The notes under the pieces were generated by a model. The model ran no database searches. It saw only the letters and a list, made by a program, of their open reading frames with translations, and was not told the DNA's origin. From assembly GCA_013214575.1 (NCBI GenBank), contig JABSSD010000005.1, forward strand, positions 1 through 64,000: 64,000 bases of DNA, given 5' to 3'. The stretch is from Paracoccaceae bacterium. GTDB lineage: Bacteria; Pseudomonadota; Alphaproteobacteria; Rhodobacterales; Rhodobacteraceae. The position numbers and the translations under genes were made by a program. Positions 28,501-37,217 of the stretch are shown one piece after another; the first letter of the stretch is position 1; each line of letters opens with the position of its first letter.

Positions 28501-29626
28501 CCGGGGTGAAGTGATGCCCGAGCTGACCGCGCAATTGGCCCTGTGGCAGGCGGTGGATTATACCGCCCTGCCGCTGGCCAAGCTGGTTGAGACCATCGAC
28601 ACGCTGCAACAGTTGCTGGTGCAGGATATCTATGTGGAGGCCGAAAAGATCAACATTCTGGCCGGTTTCACCATGGGCGAAGCCAGTGCAGCAGCACAGG
28701 ACAATCCCGCCCTGCGGGCGCAGCTGATGCAGGCCACACTGCCCAATGCCCCCTCTAGCCTGATCGCCAGCTGCAAGGGGAAATCCGCCCAAACACGGGC
28801 GTTGCAACTGATGGGCCACCGCTCGATCTTTGACTACGAGCTGAGCTCGCCGCGCTATATCGAGGCCCCTACCCTGCTGTGGTCACTGCTGGACACCACG
28901 GCGGACCCTGCCCCCACAACCCCGCCGCCGGCCAACCTGCCGGGAGAGCTGAGCGAGGTGCTGGAACTGGCGGTTGCCTTCCAGGATCTGAAGGAACAGG
29001 CCAAACACGAAGCCCTGCGCGTGGTCTGCGAAATTCGCCGCGCCGTGCTGGCGCTTGGTCGCGTCACCAAACTGGACACGCTGATCTTTCACCTGACACT
29101 GGATGAGCTGCTATCGGCTGACTGGAGCCAGTCCGAGGCCCGACAGACGGCGCAGACCCGCAAGGATCAGGCCGCGCTGCGCCAAAAATCGGCCCCAACT
29201 GCGGTCAGCCTGACCCTGCACGATTGCGAAATGCTGTCACTGGGCAGGCAGGCGATAGCAGGCGATGGCAGCCTTGGCGGCACCTGTGTCTCGGGCCAGC
29301 AAAACGTCACCGGACGGGTGTTCTGGGTGGAGGACGAAAGCGCCATTGACCCGGCCACATTTGATGGCTTCACAGATGGCGATATTCTGGTTTGCCGGAT
29401 GATCAACCCAGCCTGGTTGCCCTGGGTACAACGCTCCGGCGCGGTGCTCTCCGAGGTCGGCGGCTGGCTCAGCCATATGGCGATTGTTGCCCGCGAGAAA
29501 GACATCCTGATGCTGGTGGGCTGCAAGGGGCTGGATCAACTGGAGACCGGCAGTCGGATCAAGGTCAGCAATGAGGGCACCATTGAAATGGCTCAGATCA
29601 CCGAGTTGAAAGTTGTCTCGGCCTGA
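25595..29626 (+). CDS. Multidomain fusion: signal/membrane segments, two rhodaneses, YidC/Oxa1-like domain and PEP-synthase-like kinase
   Basis: 1343 residues. Order: hydrophobic N-terminus ending PATAHA (20-36) and two further membrane segments (48-70, 86-104); rhodanese 1 at about 150-248 with active loop CHNGNRS (Cys211); rhodanese 2 at about 270-370 with CYDRRSC (Cys335). A YidC/Oxa1-like domain spans about 395-590, seen as LLTRLLILPVALKSERDQ, PIRKARAVQAFYADKGLTP and FLWIADLGQPDPTFILPL. A PPDK_N/ATP-grasp domain spans about 612-860 (KPCAVRSSASNEDGADQSFA, DYAGVMFTQDPT). A long helical middle region is followed by a swivelling domain with the phospho-carrier His1294 in SEVGGWLSHMAIVARE. The kinase part has the layout of PEP synthase or rifampin phosphotransferase. 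The start is a GTG (25595) with a weak ribosome site. Function unknown; divergent from the PhnD-kinase pair. Confidence 0.88.
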   Translation: MKNYIEPFLLQWTSRFSRAIPAAAAAVLLLPATAHAIPSPELVIGSVSSLGQLLAVGFAMLSGVGALVATKLGFAPKKGSAALRYPVRLIATLVLFAGGLLALNYWQYTKQVSAELARLQATLVRPAQFSGTSIKDATLKETSFLKQEDHPLAISTSEAAALLKGGVTQFYDVRETGENAMGTLPGATHIRFPDFLQSQPVTGNQPVVLFCHNGNRSSETCEKLAAMGIDCRFISGGIEKWIVEGNGFSDTEVKSLSDLRAIPEYSNKDVLLSTDGFKSLLDTEALQIVDTRYPGDFETGHLPGAVNIPIRALPTDELMRRIEALDPSKPTIAACYDRRSCFMGQVLGLELAQKGFDFRGRYTLPWEFFIPPAPKPHIQDWQAAQQRGLWDQAISAVATGLLWIHARSHILLGLLGLSLLTRLLILPVALKSERDQITTAATADELKAIKDKLSGDPIRKARAVQAFYADKGLTPMRNLTALLFLPVMMIGVSAAQEASSALRIPFLWIADLGQPDPTFILPLMFTALAGVYLAWAVAKTQRQTMLWLGLGMPTLFAMVFGLGAAANAYLCCSLTLLLVQRAYVTGLFSRLRQSLAEHLHKRTLHRLPRGVIPMGYSEELASSGNKALRLSILKNAGLPVPGGVVVRSEAIADLRQMSVAQKDVFATQIWRLAGEKPCAVRSSASNEDGADQSFAGVFDSVLNVTADSLRDALDQVIASFSSERAASYDLGAGAENAGNILVQQMVQSDYAGVMFTQDPTAPGMVMIEWVKGCGEDLVSGRVTPTSLRFGRYSGLAAEAEQDQTLDLAPLLALGRQIEQIFGCPQDVEWAYAEGQFQIVQSRDITTLNLGSEQEKIRLAEWRHVLDRFADADPDQAILQQDEMSEVLPRPTPLSFSLMGRMWSPGGSVDLACRQLGVPYGLPEGSDGHMVNLFGKTYVDVALKQGMTLTLSTFKAKQLRKQARPMIETFRGEVMPELTAQLALWQAVDYTALPLAKLVETIDTLQQLLVQDIYVEAEKINILAGFTMGEASAAAQDNPALRAQLMQATLPNAPSSLIASCKGKSAQTRALQLMGHRSIFDYELSSPRYIEAPTLLWSLLDTTADPAPTTPPPANLPGELSEVLELAVAFQDLKEQAKHEALRVVCEIRRAVLALGRVTKLDTLIFHLTLDELLSADWSQSEARQTAQTRKDQAALRQKSAPTAVSLTLHDCEMLSLGRQAIAGDGSLGGTCVSGQQNVTGRVFWVEDESAIDPATFDGFTDGDILVCRMINPAWLPWVQRSGAVLSEVGGWLSHMAIVAREKDILMLVGCKGLDQLETGSRIKVSNEGTIEMAQITELKVVSA

Positions 29627-29638
29627 CCTTTGAAACAA

Positions 29639-29675
29639 AAATGGCCCGCCTGCCAGAGTGGCGGGCGGGCCATTT
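29639..29675. terminator. Strong bidirectional terminator
   Basis: AAATGGCCCGCCTGCC and GGCGGGCGGGCCATTT form a 16-bp stem (one T-G wobble) around the loop AGAGT. The A-run before and T-run after make it usable in both directions. It sits between the convergent fusion gene and manC. Confidence 0.85.
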
Positions 29676-29695
29676 GATCTAAGCCACCAGCCGCT

Positions 29696-31117
29696 TTAGC
29701 TGCGCGCATAAACATCCTCGTAGCGAATGATATCGTCCTCCCCCAGATAGCTGCCGGTCTGCACCTCGATCAGCACCATTGGCAGTTTGCCGGGGTTTTC
29801 CATTCGGTGCACCGCGCCCAGCGGGATATAGACCGACTGGTTTTCCGTCACCAGTTTCACCTTATCGTCCACCGTCACCCGGGCGGTGCCTTCCACCACA
29901 ATCCAGTGCTCGGAGCGGTGATGATGGCTTTGCAGGCTCAGTGCCGCACCGGGATGCACCACGATGCGCTTGACCTGGAACCGCTCGCCGATCACCAGGC
30001 TCTCAAACCAGCCCCAGGGGCGGTGATCCTTGGGAAAGGCGGTCGCCTGTGCCGCCGCTTTCTCTTTCAGCGCCGCCACTGCCAGCTTCACGTCCTGCGC
30101 CCGGCTGATATCGGCCACCAGCACCGCATCCGGCATCGCCACGGCAATGATGTTGTTCAGCCCGATACCAACCACTTCCAAGCCGACGTCCTCGGACCTG
30201 AGCAGGCTGTTTTTGCAGTCGATCGCGGTGGCATTGGGTGACAGCACCACGCCATTTTCATCCGGACTGGCCTCGCGCCAGACCGCATCCCAGCCGCCCA
30301 GATCGGACCAGCCCGCGGCAAAGGGCACCACCGTCAGGTTATCGGCCCGCTCCATCACCGCATAGTCAATGGAGATATCATCGGCGCCGCCCCAGGTTTC
30401 GGGGTCCAGTCGCAGGAAACCCAGATCCGGGCGCGCCTGATCCACCGAAGCCTGCACTGGGGCCATCAATCCGGGCGCATGGGTGCGAAACGCATCCACG
30501 ATCGCATCAGCCGAAAACAGAAAAATCCCAGCGTTCCACAGGAAATTACCCGCCGCCAGCATCATCTCGGCCGTTTTTGCATCCGGTTTTTCAATAAAGC
30601 GTTTCAGCCCAATGGCCCGCGGCGAGAAATCGCCTGCGTCCCCCTCCAGCTCCAGATAGCCATAGCCAGTTTCGGCGTGGGTCGGCTTGATACCAAAGGT
30701 CACCAGCTGCCCTGCACGCGCCGCCGCCTCACCGGCTGCCACCGCGTCGCGAAAGGCTGCGGCATCGGGCACCACGTGATCTGACGGCGCCACCAGCATC
30801 AGCGCCTCGGGGTCGGTCTTTTGCAAATACAGCGCCGCCGCCAGAATAGCCGGCGCGGTATTGCGGCCCTCGGGCTCGATCAGGATAGCACCGGGATCAA
30901 TGCCCACTTCGGAAAGCTGCTCGGTCACGATAAAACGAAAATCCGAGTTGGTCAGCACCAAGGGCGCGCCGTAGCCATCCCCGGCCAACCGCTGCGCCGA
31001 GGCCTGAAACAGGGTCGTCTCCCCCAGCAACGGCGAGAATTGTTTTGGATAGCTTCTGCGCGACAGCGGCCAAAGCCGGGTGCCCGAGCCGCCGCAAAGA
31101 AGAATGGGAGTGATCAT
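29696..31117 (-). CDS. manC: Mannose-1-phosphate guanylyltransferase / mannose-6-phosphate isomerase
   Basis: 473 residues, the bifunctional type II enzyme. The N-terminal nucleotidyltransferase has PILLCGGSGTRLWPLSRRSYPKQF and FIEKPDAKTAEMM. The C-terminal cupin-type isomerase has RPWGWFESLVIGERFQVKRI, HHHRSEHWIVVEGTARVTVD and PLGAVHRMENPG. It makes mannose-1-phosphate from fructose-6-phosphate via mannose-6-phosphate (with a phosphomannomutase from elsewhere) and then GDP-mannose. It is the third gene in the order gmd, fcl, manC on the minus strand, supplying GDP-mannose for GDP-fucose. Confidence 0.95.
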   Translation of the reverse strand: MITPILLCGGSGTRLWPLSRRSYPKQFSPLLGETTLFQASAQRLAGDGYGAPLVLTNSDFRFIVTEQLSEVGIDPGAILIEPEGRNTAPAILAAALYLQKTDPEALMLVAPSDHVVPDAAAFRDAVAAGEAAARAGQLVTFGIKPTHAETGYGYLELEGDAGDFSPRAIGLKRFIEKPDAKTAEMMLAAGNFLWNAGIFLFSADAIVDAFRTHAPGLMAPVQASVDQARPDLGFLRLDPETWGGADDISIDYAVMERADNLTVVPFAAGWSDLGGWDAVWREASPDENGVVLSPNATAIDCKNSLLRSEDVGLEVVGIGLNNIIAVAMPDAVLVADISRAQDVKLAVAALKEKAAAQATAFPKDHRPWGWFESLVIGERFQVKRIVVHPGAALSLQSHHHRSEHWIVVEGTARVTVDDKVKLVTENQSVYIPLGAVHRMENPGKLPMVLIEVQTGSYLGEDDIIRYEDVYARS

Positions 31118-31133
31118 GAAACTATCCTAACCG

Positions 31134-32096
31134 CTATTTTTGACGTAATTCGTCCGCGTCTAAAGTTAAAAACCAATCATAAGTGCCCTTGATGCCGTCC
31201 TCTAGCGCAATGCTGGATGTCCAGCCCATCTGGGCCAGACGGGACACATCCATCAGCTTGCGCATGGTACCATCAGGTTTTGAGGCGTCTTGCGTGATCT
31301 TGCCAGTAAATCCGGTGATACGGGCCACCATCTCGGCCAACCCGCGAATACTGATATCGCTGCCCGATCCGACGTTGATATGACTCAGCATGGGTTCGGT
31401 GTTGGCGGCATAAATCTCGGCCTCCAGATCCAGCACAAACAGACTGGCGGCAGCCATGTCATCCACATGCAGAAACTCGCGCCGAGGCTTGCCCGATCCC
31501 CAGATCACCACCTCGTCAGCCCCAGACTGCGCCGCCTGGTGAAAGCGGCGGATCAGCGCCGGCAAGACATGGCTGTTCTCAGGGTGGAAATTGTCACCGG
31601 GCCCATAAAGATTGGTCGGCATCACCGAGCGATAATCCGTGCCATATTGCCGGTTATAGCTTTCGCACAGCTTGATCCCGGCGATCTTGGCAATGGCATA
31701 AGGTTCGTTGGTGGGCTCCAGGGTGCCGGTCAGAAGCGCCGCCTCAGCCATCGGCTGATCGGCCATCTTGGGATAGATACAGGATGACCCAAGTTGTAGC
31801 AGTTTTTGCACCCCGGCCAGATAGGCGCCGTGGATCACGTTGCTGGTCATCATCAGGTTTTCATAGATGAACTGCGCCGGGTAAGAGTTGTTGGCGACAA
31901 TGCCACCCACCTTGGCGGCCGCCAGGATCACCTGATCCGGCTTTTCCGCCTCAAAAAACGCCTGCACCGCCGCCTGATTGGTCAGGTCCAGCTCAGACGA
32001 GGTGCGGGTGATCAGCTCATCTTCACCACGCGCCTGTAACTGGCGCAGAATGGCGCCGCCAACCATGCCGCGATGGCCTGCTACGTAGATCCGCAT
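31134..32096 (-). CDS. fcl: GDP-L-fucose synthase
   Basis: 320-residue short-chain dehydrogenase/reductase. The NADPH site is [17 protein letters not shown]. The catalytic Ser-Tyr-Lys are in [11 protein letters not shown] and [14 protein letters not shown], and [20 protein letters not shown] is the family hallmark. It epimerises and reduces GDP-4-keto-6-deoxymannose to GDP-L-fucose. It starts four bases after the gmd stop and is followed 16 bases later by manC, so the three form an operon. Confidence 0.96.
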   Translation of the reverse strand: MRIYVAGHRGMVGGAILRQLQARGEDELITRTSSELDLTNQAAVQAFFEAEKPDQVILAAAKVGGIVANNSYPAQFIYENLMMTSNVIHGAYLAGVQKLLQLGSSCIYPKMADQPMAEAALLTGTLEPTNEPYAIAKIAGIKLCESYNRQYGTDYRSVMPTNLYGPGDNFHPENSHVLPALIRRFHQAAQSGADEVVIWGSGKPRREFLHVDDMAAASLFVLDLEAEIYAANTEPMLSHINVGSGSDISIRGLAEMVARITGFTGKITQDASKPDGTMRKLMDVSRLAQMGWTSSIALEDGIKGTYDWFLTLDADELRQK

Positions 32097-32100
32097 ATGC

Positions 32101-33222
32101 CTAGCCCTCCACGCTCACCGGCACATCCATGCCGTGTTGTTGCAGCAGCGCGTGACGGCGGGCGATTTTGAGATCCTCAGCCGCCATCTCGGCGCACATC
32201 TCCTGCACGGTGATTTCCGGCACCCAGCCCAGCTTGGCCTTGGCCTTGGAGGGGTCGCCCAGCAGGGTCTCCACCTCAGCGGGGCGGAAATAGCGCGGAT
32301 CAATGCGCATCACCACATCGCCGACGCTCAGCTTCGGGGCGTTATCACCCGTTATCGCGGTGACGGTGGCAATTTCGTCAAGGCCGCTGCCGGTGAACGC
32401 CAGGCTGAGGCCCAGTTCTTCGGCTGACCACTGGACAAACTGGCGCACCGAATATTGCACCCCGGTGGCGATGACAAAATCATCGGGCGCATCCTGCTGC
32501 AGCATCATCCACTGCATCCGCACATAGTCCTTGGCATGGCCCCAGTCGCGCAATGCATCGATATTGCCTAAGTACAGACAGTCCTCCAGCCCCTGGGCGA
32601 TATTGGCCAGGGCACGGGTGATTTTGCGGGTGACAAATGTCTCACCGCGGCGCGGGCTCTCGTGGTTGAACAGGATGCCGTTGCAGGCGTACATGCCGTA
32701 GGCCTCGCGGTAGTTCACAGTGATCCAATAAGCATACATCTTGGCCACCGCGTAGGGGCTGCGAGGGTGGAACGGCGTGGTTTCCGTCTGCGGCGTTTCC
32801 TGCACCAGACCATAGAGTTCCGAGGTCGAGGCCTGATAGAACCGGGTCTTTTTCTCCAGCCCCAGAAAGCGGATCGCCTCGAGCAGCCGCAGGGTGCCCA
32901 TGGCATCCACATCGGCGGTGTATTCCGGTGCCTCAAAGCTGACTGCAACATGGCTTTGCGCACCGAGGTTATAGACCTCGTCGGGCTGCACCTCCTGCAG
33001 GATGCGGGTCAGGTTGGAACTGTCGCTGAGATCACCGTAATGCAGTTTGAACCTAGCCTGGTCGGTATGCGGATCCTGATAGATGTGATCCACCCGCTGG
33101 GTGTTGAGCGAGGAGGCCCGGCGTTTGATGCCATGCACCTCATAGCCTTTTTCCAACAGCAATTCCGCCAGATAAGAGCCGTCCTGACCGGTCACCCCGG
33201 TGATAAGTGCTGTCTTGGTCAT
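32101..33222 (-). CDS. gmd: GDP-mannose 4,6-dehydratase
   Basis: 373 residues. The Rossmann motif is [18 protein letters not shown]. Gmd-specific stretches include [32 protein letters not shown], the catalytic [20 protein letters not shown] (Tyr-x-x-x-Lys) and [14 protein letters not shown]. It converts GDP-mannose to GDP-4-keto-6-deoxymannose, the committed step towards GDP-fucose or GDP-rhamnose. It is first of the gmd-fcl-manC unit. A 99-base gap separates it from the sugar dehydrogenase gene upstream. Confidence 0.96.
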   Translation of the reverse strand: MTKTALITGVTGQDGSYLAELLLEKGYEVHGIKRRASSLNTQRVDHIYQDPHTDQARFKLHYGDLSDSSNLTRILQEVQPDEVYNLGAQSHVAVSFEAPEYTADVDAMGTLRLLEAIRFLGLEKKTRFYQASTSELYGLVQETPQTETTPFHPRSPYAVAKMYAYWITVNYREAYGMYACNGILFNHESPRRGETFVTRKITRALANIAQGLEDCLYLGNIDALRDWGHAKDYVRMQWMMLQQDAPDDFVIATGVQYSVRQFVQWSAEELGLSLAFTGSGLDEIATVTAITGDNAPKLSVGDVVMRIDPRYFRPAEVETLLGDPSKAKAKLGWVPEITVQEMCAEMAAEDLKIARRHALLQQHGMDVPVSVEG

Positions 33223-33321
33223 TCTATTGCCAATCGTTAATCTGTCCCGCAGCCCGGGTAAGCATCAGGCATGCCACTGGCGAAGCGGCAGATCAATAGC
33301 CGACCCCGCGAAGAACAAGCG

Positions 33322-34599
33322 CTAAAGGCGCAGGTCGGATTGTTCCGCAGTTAAAATATATTTCAAATCATACACCACCGCACCGGGGCGGCCCAGAGCG
33401 CGAATCTTCGCCTCACCCATGGCGCGGAATTCGTCATGCGCCACCGCCAGAATAATACCCTCATAGCCGCCCTGCTCCGGATCCTGAACCAGATTCAGAT
33501 CCAAAACCGCCCGCGCATCGGCGGCGGCGACATTGGGGTCATGCACATCTACTGCGACGCCAAACTCCTCAAGCCCCCGCACCACATCAATCACCCGGGT
33601 ATTGCGCAGGTCGGGGCAGTTTTCCTTGAAGGTCAGCCCCAGCACCAGCACCCGCGCCTCCGCCATCTGAATACGGCGCTTCAGCATGGCCTTGATCATC
33701 TGCTGGGCCACATACGCGCCCATACCGTCGTTCAACCGCCGTCCGGCCAGCAGTATTTCGGGGTGATAGCCCACCTGTTCCGCCTTGTGGGTCAGGTAAT
33801 AGGGATCAACCCCGATACAATGGCCACCCACCAGTCCGGGGCGGAACGGCAGGAAATTCCACTTGCTGCCCGCCGCCCGCAACACCGCCTCGGTGTCGAT
33901 CTCCAGCTTATTGAAAATCTTGGCCAGCTCGTTGATCAGCGCAATGTTGATATCGCGCTGGCTGTTCTCGATCACCTTGGCGGCCTCGGCCACCCGGATG
34001 CTCTCGGCGCGGTAAGTGCCGGCGGTGATGATCTCGCGGTACAGCCCATCCACCCGCTCTGCGGTTTCCGGCGTCGAGCCCGAGGTCACCTTGACGATTG
34101 TGGTCAGCCGATGGGTCTTATCACCCGGATTGATCCGCTCGGGACTATAGCCCACATGAAAATCCCGGTTGAATTTCAGCCCTGACTGCGCCTCGAGGAT
34201 CGGCACGCAATCCTCTTCGGTGGCGCCGGGGTAAACGGTGGATTCGTAGATAACGATGTCCCCCGGCGCCAGCACCCTGCCCACCAGTTGCGACGCCTGT
34301 TCCAGCGGTCCAAGATCAGGGCGGCGGCTGGCGTCAATCGGGGTTGGCACGGTGATGATATAGATCCGGCAATTGGCTATATCTGTGACATCACTGGTGA
34401 AGGTGAGATATTCGGCCAGTGCCAGTTCATCCGGGGCAATCTCGCGGGTCAGATCCTGACCGGCGTTGAGCTGGTCAATGCGGGTCTGATTAATATCAAA
34501 GCCCAGCACATCGCGCTGCTTGCCAAATTCCACAGCCAGCGGCAAGCCGACATAGCCGAGGCCAATCACACAGATCCGATCCGCTGCCGCATTGCTCAT
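33322..34599 (-). CDS. UDP-sugar 6-dehydrogenase, TviB/WbpO type
   Basis: 425 residues. NAD site [18 protein letters not shown], the middle domain helix with [20 protein letters not shown], and the catalytic Cys in [16 protein letters not shown]. The C-terminal UDP-binding domain has [19 protein letters not shown]. The NIALINELA signature and length place it with UDP-N-acetylhexosamine 6-dehydrogenases (TviB/WbpO/VipA) rather than UDP-glucose dehydrogenases. The product would be a uronic-acid sugar for capsule or exopolysaccharide. It sits next to the GDP-fucose genes and the replication module. Confidence 0.9.
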   Translation of the reverse strand: MSNAAADRICVIGLGYVGLPLAVEFGKQRDVLGFDINQTRIDQLNAGQDLTREIAPDELALAEYLTFTSDVTDIANCRIYIITVPTPIDASRRPDLGPLEQASQLVGRVLAPGDIVIYESTVYPGATEEDCVPILEAQSGLKFNRDFHVGYSPERINPGDKTHRLTTIVKVTSGSTPETAERVDGLYREIITAGTYRAESIRVAEAAKVIENSQRDINIALINELAKIFNKLEIDTEAVLRAAGSKWNFLPFRPGLVGGHCIGVDPYYLTHKAEQVGYHPEILLAGRRLNDGMGAYVAQQMIKAMLKRRIQMAEARVLVLGLTFKENCPDLRNTRVIDVVRGLEEFGVAVDVHDPNVAAADARAVLDLNLVQDPEQGGYEGIILAVAHDEFRAMGEAKIRALGRPGAVVYDLKYILTAEQSDLRL

Positions 34600-34676
34600 T
34601 TCTTGCTTACTCCTGAATACCGGACAGGCCTGCGCCCGCGGTCTCTCCTATAAGTCACGCAGAGCCACCGCAAGCA

Positions 34677-35435
34677 TCACGACAGCACCACAATATCACT
34701 GACATCCGGATCCACATCGCGACAGGCCGCCAATAGGCGTGGGATCAGATGCGCCATGACATAGGTGGCATGGAACCGGCTGGGCGCCAGCAGCGTCAAC
34801 CGCCCTCCTGCCCTGCCCTGCCGGGTCAGCGCCTGTATCCACGCGGTATAACCTGCCGGATCTTCCGCATGCATCAGCCCCTTGGTCAGGCTCCATTCGC
34901 TACCATCAGATAGGTCCGGTGCTGGCGCCGGGCTGCTGATCGGCAGCGGCACCACATTGCTGGGTATCGCGTCATCGCCGCTGAGGCGCTGTTCAAAGTC
35001 CGGCCCCACAGCGGCCCAGATATCTTGGGTGTCGCTGAGAATGCGTTCAAGATTGATGCCATATTCGCTGACCCGTCCGCGATAGCCCTGACGTTTGACC
35101 ACCAGCCAGCCCAGAGCCCGCAGCTTGGCCATCTCGCGCTTTACGGTGCGTTCATCCACATGCCACATGCGGGCCATCTCGCGCTGACCCACCGCCAGCT
35201 CATCCCGGCTCCAGTTGTAGCGGGCGGTGATCAAGGTCATCAGACGAAGCACCAACCGTTGCTTGCCCTTGTCCGAGGCCAAAGCGTGGATTCCCAGCGC
35301 CGTGAGGATATCATATTTGATAACCGAGGCATTGCGCCCCGCTGGTTTACTGGCAAGCATCTCTGCCCTCGTTTTAACACCTGCGCTGCGGCAGGTCTGA
35401 TCCTCAGATGTCCCGGCTTCATTGGCCAGGATCAT
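34677..35435 (-). CDS. Plasmid replication initiator, winged-helix plus DnaA-domain-I-like (roseobacter DnaA-like type)
   Basis: 252 residues. A winged-helix region at about 70-125 (RDELAVGQREMARMWHVDER, TVKREMAKLRALGWLVVKR) is followed by a Pro-rich spacer. The C-terminal block at about 185-250 (EWSLTKGLMHAED, YTAWIQALTRQG, RLTLLAPSRFHATYVMAHL) resembles domain I of DnaA. Rhodobacteraceae plasmids include a 'DnaA-like' class whose initiator lies next to, and divergent from, parA-parB; the layout here matches. The 477-base spacer to parA is rich in repeats and is the likely origin. The alternative is a chromosomal regulator, which the parAB partner genes argue against. Confidence 0.75.
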   Translation of the reverse strand: MILANEAGTSEDQTCRSAGVKTRAEMLASKPAGRNASVIKYDILTALGIHALASDKGKQRLVLRLMTLITARYNWSRDELAVGQREMARMWHVDERTVKREMAKLRALGWLVVKRQGYRGRVSEYGINLERILSDTQDIWAAVGPDFEQRLSGDDAIPSNVVPLPISSPAPAPDLSDGSEWSLTKGLMHAEDPAGYTAWIQALTRQGRAGGRLTLLAPSRFHATYVMAHLIPRLLAACRDVDPDVSDIVVLS

Positions 35436-35607
35436 GGTAGGCTGTTTGGCAGTTTTTGGCCCCTTGGCAGTGCCTTCAACCGGGCCAACTCAGCGCTTTT
35501 CATCACCGTGGCCTGATTTGCGTCCTTTTACTTGATTCTGTCAAGTCCCCAGTAATTTGCAGGCGGACCCTAATCCCTATTTCAAAATATTTAAGGGTAT
35601 TAATGGT

Positions 35608-35687
35608 ATAGGGGGACAGACAAGATGTCCCCTATTGGCGCGGAAATGTCCCCCTATATGCAGTGTGGGGGTAAATCATGTCCCCCA
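35608..35687. repeat. Iteron-like TGTCCCC repeats
   Basis: Within 80 bases are one inverted copy (ATAGGGGGACA, 35608-35618) and three direct copies: TGTCCCCTAT at 35626-35635, TGTCCCCCTAT at 35647-35657 and TGTCCCCC at 35679-35686. Spacing of the direct copies is 21 and 32 bases. The first pair forms an interrupted palindrome. The elements share their TGTCCCC core with the 16-bp palindromes in and around parA-parB, so the same protein, perhaps ParB or the initiator, may bind both. Confidence 0.6.
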
Positions 35688-35778
35688 AAATATGGCCTTT
35701 ATATCAAGCGTTTCGAATCGGTTACGGCAGATCACCGCGAATCGCTCAGGCCCCGTTGAACCCGCTATACAGGGCTGC

Positions 35779-35792
35779 GTCCCCGCGGGGAC
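35779..35792. promoter_or_regulatory. parS-like palindrome, copy 1
   Basis: GTCCCCGCGGGGAC is a perfect 14-bp palindrome upstream of parA. It is the same core found inside parB twice and, in degenerate form, inside parA. Recurrence confined to the partition locus makes a ParB binding site the simplest reading. Confidence 0.6.
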
Positions 35793-35829
35793 AGGACACC
35801 CTGATATACGATAATATCTTTTGCGTTTT

Positions 35830-35871
35830 TTGCAAATCCGCCGTAAATACGCAGTGAGGCGGAATTTGCGT
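35830..35871. promoter_or_regulatory. Inverted repeat upstream of parA
   Basis: GCAAATCCGCC (35832-35842) and GGCGGAATTTGC (35858-35869) are inverted copies apart from one extra A, with TTTTGCG before and ACGCAAA (35881-35887) after. The block ends 25 bases before the parA ATG, so it may be a parA autoregulatory operator or an initiator site. Confidence 0.45.
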
Positions 35872-35912
35872 CCACATAAAACGCAAACGTCGAGCAGAGA
35901 TGAGGAACGTAA

Positions 35913-37217
35913 ATGTTTACCCACCAAGACCTGTCACAAATGCAGGCCAAATCGCTCAAGATGCAAAGCTGGATCAGGCAGCAGACTTTCTCTCCCGAGA
36001 TGGAGAAAAAGCTGCGTCGCTTTTCCAGCTGGGAGGTGGCCGAGCTGATATTCAAGGTCAACCAATCCACCCTGCGCGGTCGGCTGGCGGCCGATCCCAG
36101 CCTGCCTCAGGGCCAGGTCGAGGCCGACGGGCGGCAGCGCTGGTATTCGCTGGAAGAGATCAACGAGCTGCGCCGCCGCATCAAGGTGAACCGCAAGTCG
36201 CTGATGCCGGACCGTCCGGCGGGCAAGCGGGCGCTGCGGGTGGCGATCTCTAACTTCAAGGGTGGCGCCGGCAAATCCACCGTGGCGCTGCACTTTGCCC
36301 ATGCCGCGGCGCTGGACGGCTACCGGGTGCTCTGTGTTGATTTTGATCCGCAGGCCACATTGTCCCATTCGATGGGGCTGAACGAGGTGACCGAGGATTA
36401 TACCGTCTGGGGCATCATGGCGCGCGATCTGGTGCGCGAGACCGAGCGGATGAACGCCAGCTCGCAGGGGGCCGAGTCCGGCACCGCCCTGCCCCACCGT
36501 CGGCTGCCCGATGCAATCACCGGCCTGGGGTTGCAGGATCTGCGGATCAGCGACTTTATCAAAACCACCAGTTGGCCCACCATCGACCTGGTGCCCAGCT
36601 GTGCCAATGCCGCCTTTGTCGAATTCGCCAGCGCCCAGTATCGCCACCTCAATCCTGAATGGTCGTTCTTTGCCGCGGTGTCGCGCTATCTGGATCAGAT
36701 CCCGGCCGAGGATTACGACCTGATGATTTTCGATTGCCCACCGGCCATTGGCTATCAGTCGATGAATGCGGTGTTTGCCGCCGACATGCTCTATATCCCC
36801 TCCGGCCCCGGCTATTGGGAATATGATTCCACCACCTCCTTTATTGGTCAGCTGTCCGAAGCGCTGGAAGATCTGTCGGCGTTCAACGGTGTTGTCCCCA
36901 CCGGGACAGCCACCCTGCCCAAGGTGTTCCAGGATGTGCGGTTCCTGCTGACGCGCTATGAACCGGGCAACGATCTGCACCGGGCCATGCGCGATGCCTT
37001 TGGACAGGTCTTTGGCGAACGGCTGGCCGAACACCCGATTGAGATGACCCGCGCGGTCGAGCAATCCGGCCGTTTCCTCAGTTCCATTTACGAGATTGAT
37101 TATCGCGATATGACCCGCGAGACTTGGCGCCGGGCGCGGGCCTCCTTTGATCAGGCCTATAGTGAATTCAAGACCAATGCCCTGATGGCCTGGGATGGGT
37201 TGGAGGACGAGACATGA
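35913..37217 (+). CDS. parA: ParA/RepA-type partition ATPase
   Basis: 434 residues. The N-terminal helix-turn-helix at about 30-85 (SSWEVAELIFKVNQSTLRGR, RQRWYSLEEINELRRR) is of the kind found in plasmid type Ia ParA proteins that repress their own operon. The ATPase domain starts near 108 with the deviant Walker A FKGGAGKSTVALHFAH, then VLCVDFDPQATLSHSMG and LMIFDCPPAIG. It segregates the replicon with ParB and centromere sites. The ATG has only a weak ribosome site. parB starts within its stop (ATGA). A degenerate TGTCCCC palindrome lies inside the gene at 36893. Confidence 0.95.
   Translation: MFTHQDLSQMQAKSLKMQSWIRQQTFSPEMEKKLRRFSSWEVAELIFKVNQSTLRGRLAADPSLPQGQVEADGRQRWYSLEEINELRRRIKVNRKSLMPDRPAGKRALRVAISNFKGGAGKSTVALHFAHAAALDGYRVLCVDFDPQATLSHSMGLNEVTEDYTVWGIMARDLVRETERMNASSQGAESGTALPHRRLPDAITGLGLQDLRISDFIKTTSWPTIDLVPSCANAAFVEFASAQYRHLNPEWSFFAAVSRYLDQIPAEDYDLMIFDCPPAIGYQSMNAVFAADMLYIPSGPGYWEYDSTTSFIGQLSEALEDLSAFNGVVPTGTATLPKVFQDVRFLLTRYEPGNDLHRAMRDAFGQVFGERLAEHPIEMTRAVEQSGRFLSSIYEIDYRDMTRETWRRARASFDQAYSEFKTNALMAWDGLEDET
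36893..36908. promoter_or_regulatory. parS-like palindrome, degenerate copy 2 inside parA
   Basis: TGTCCCCACCGGGACA differs from the consensus TGTCCCCGCGGGGACA at two central positions but keeps both outer arms. In the parA frame it encodes VPTGT, compared with VPAGT at the two copies in parB. Confidence 0.4.

Larger units (their letters stand above)
35436..35912. other. Candidate plasmid origin region between initiator and parAB
   Basis: The spacer is markedly AT-richer than its flanks and packed with short repeats. ATTTGCGTCC occurs at 35516-35525 and 35864-35873. A cluster of TGTCCCC elements lies at 35608-35690, a GTCCCCGCGGGGAC palindrome at 35779-35792, and an inverted repeat just before parA. 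These are the ingredients of an iteron-type origin and centromere. No canonical DnaA box was found by eye. Confidence 0.6.

Noticed and set aside
27092-28819. 575-codon minus-strand frame opposite the large fusion gene
   Set aside because: It is the antisense of the ATP-grasp and middle region, which has clear homology on the plus strand.
34677-35435. Initiator gene as an ordinary chromosomal transcription regulator
   Set aside because: The winged helix alone would allow this, but the DnaA-domain-I-like tail, the divergent parAB and the iteron-like spacer fit a plasmid initiator better.
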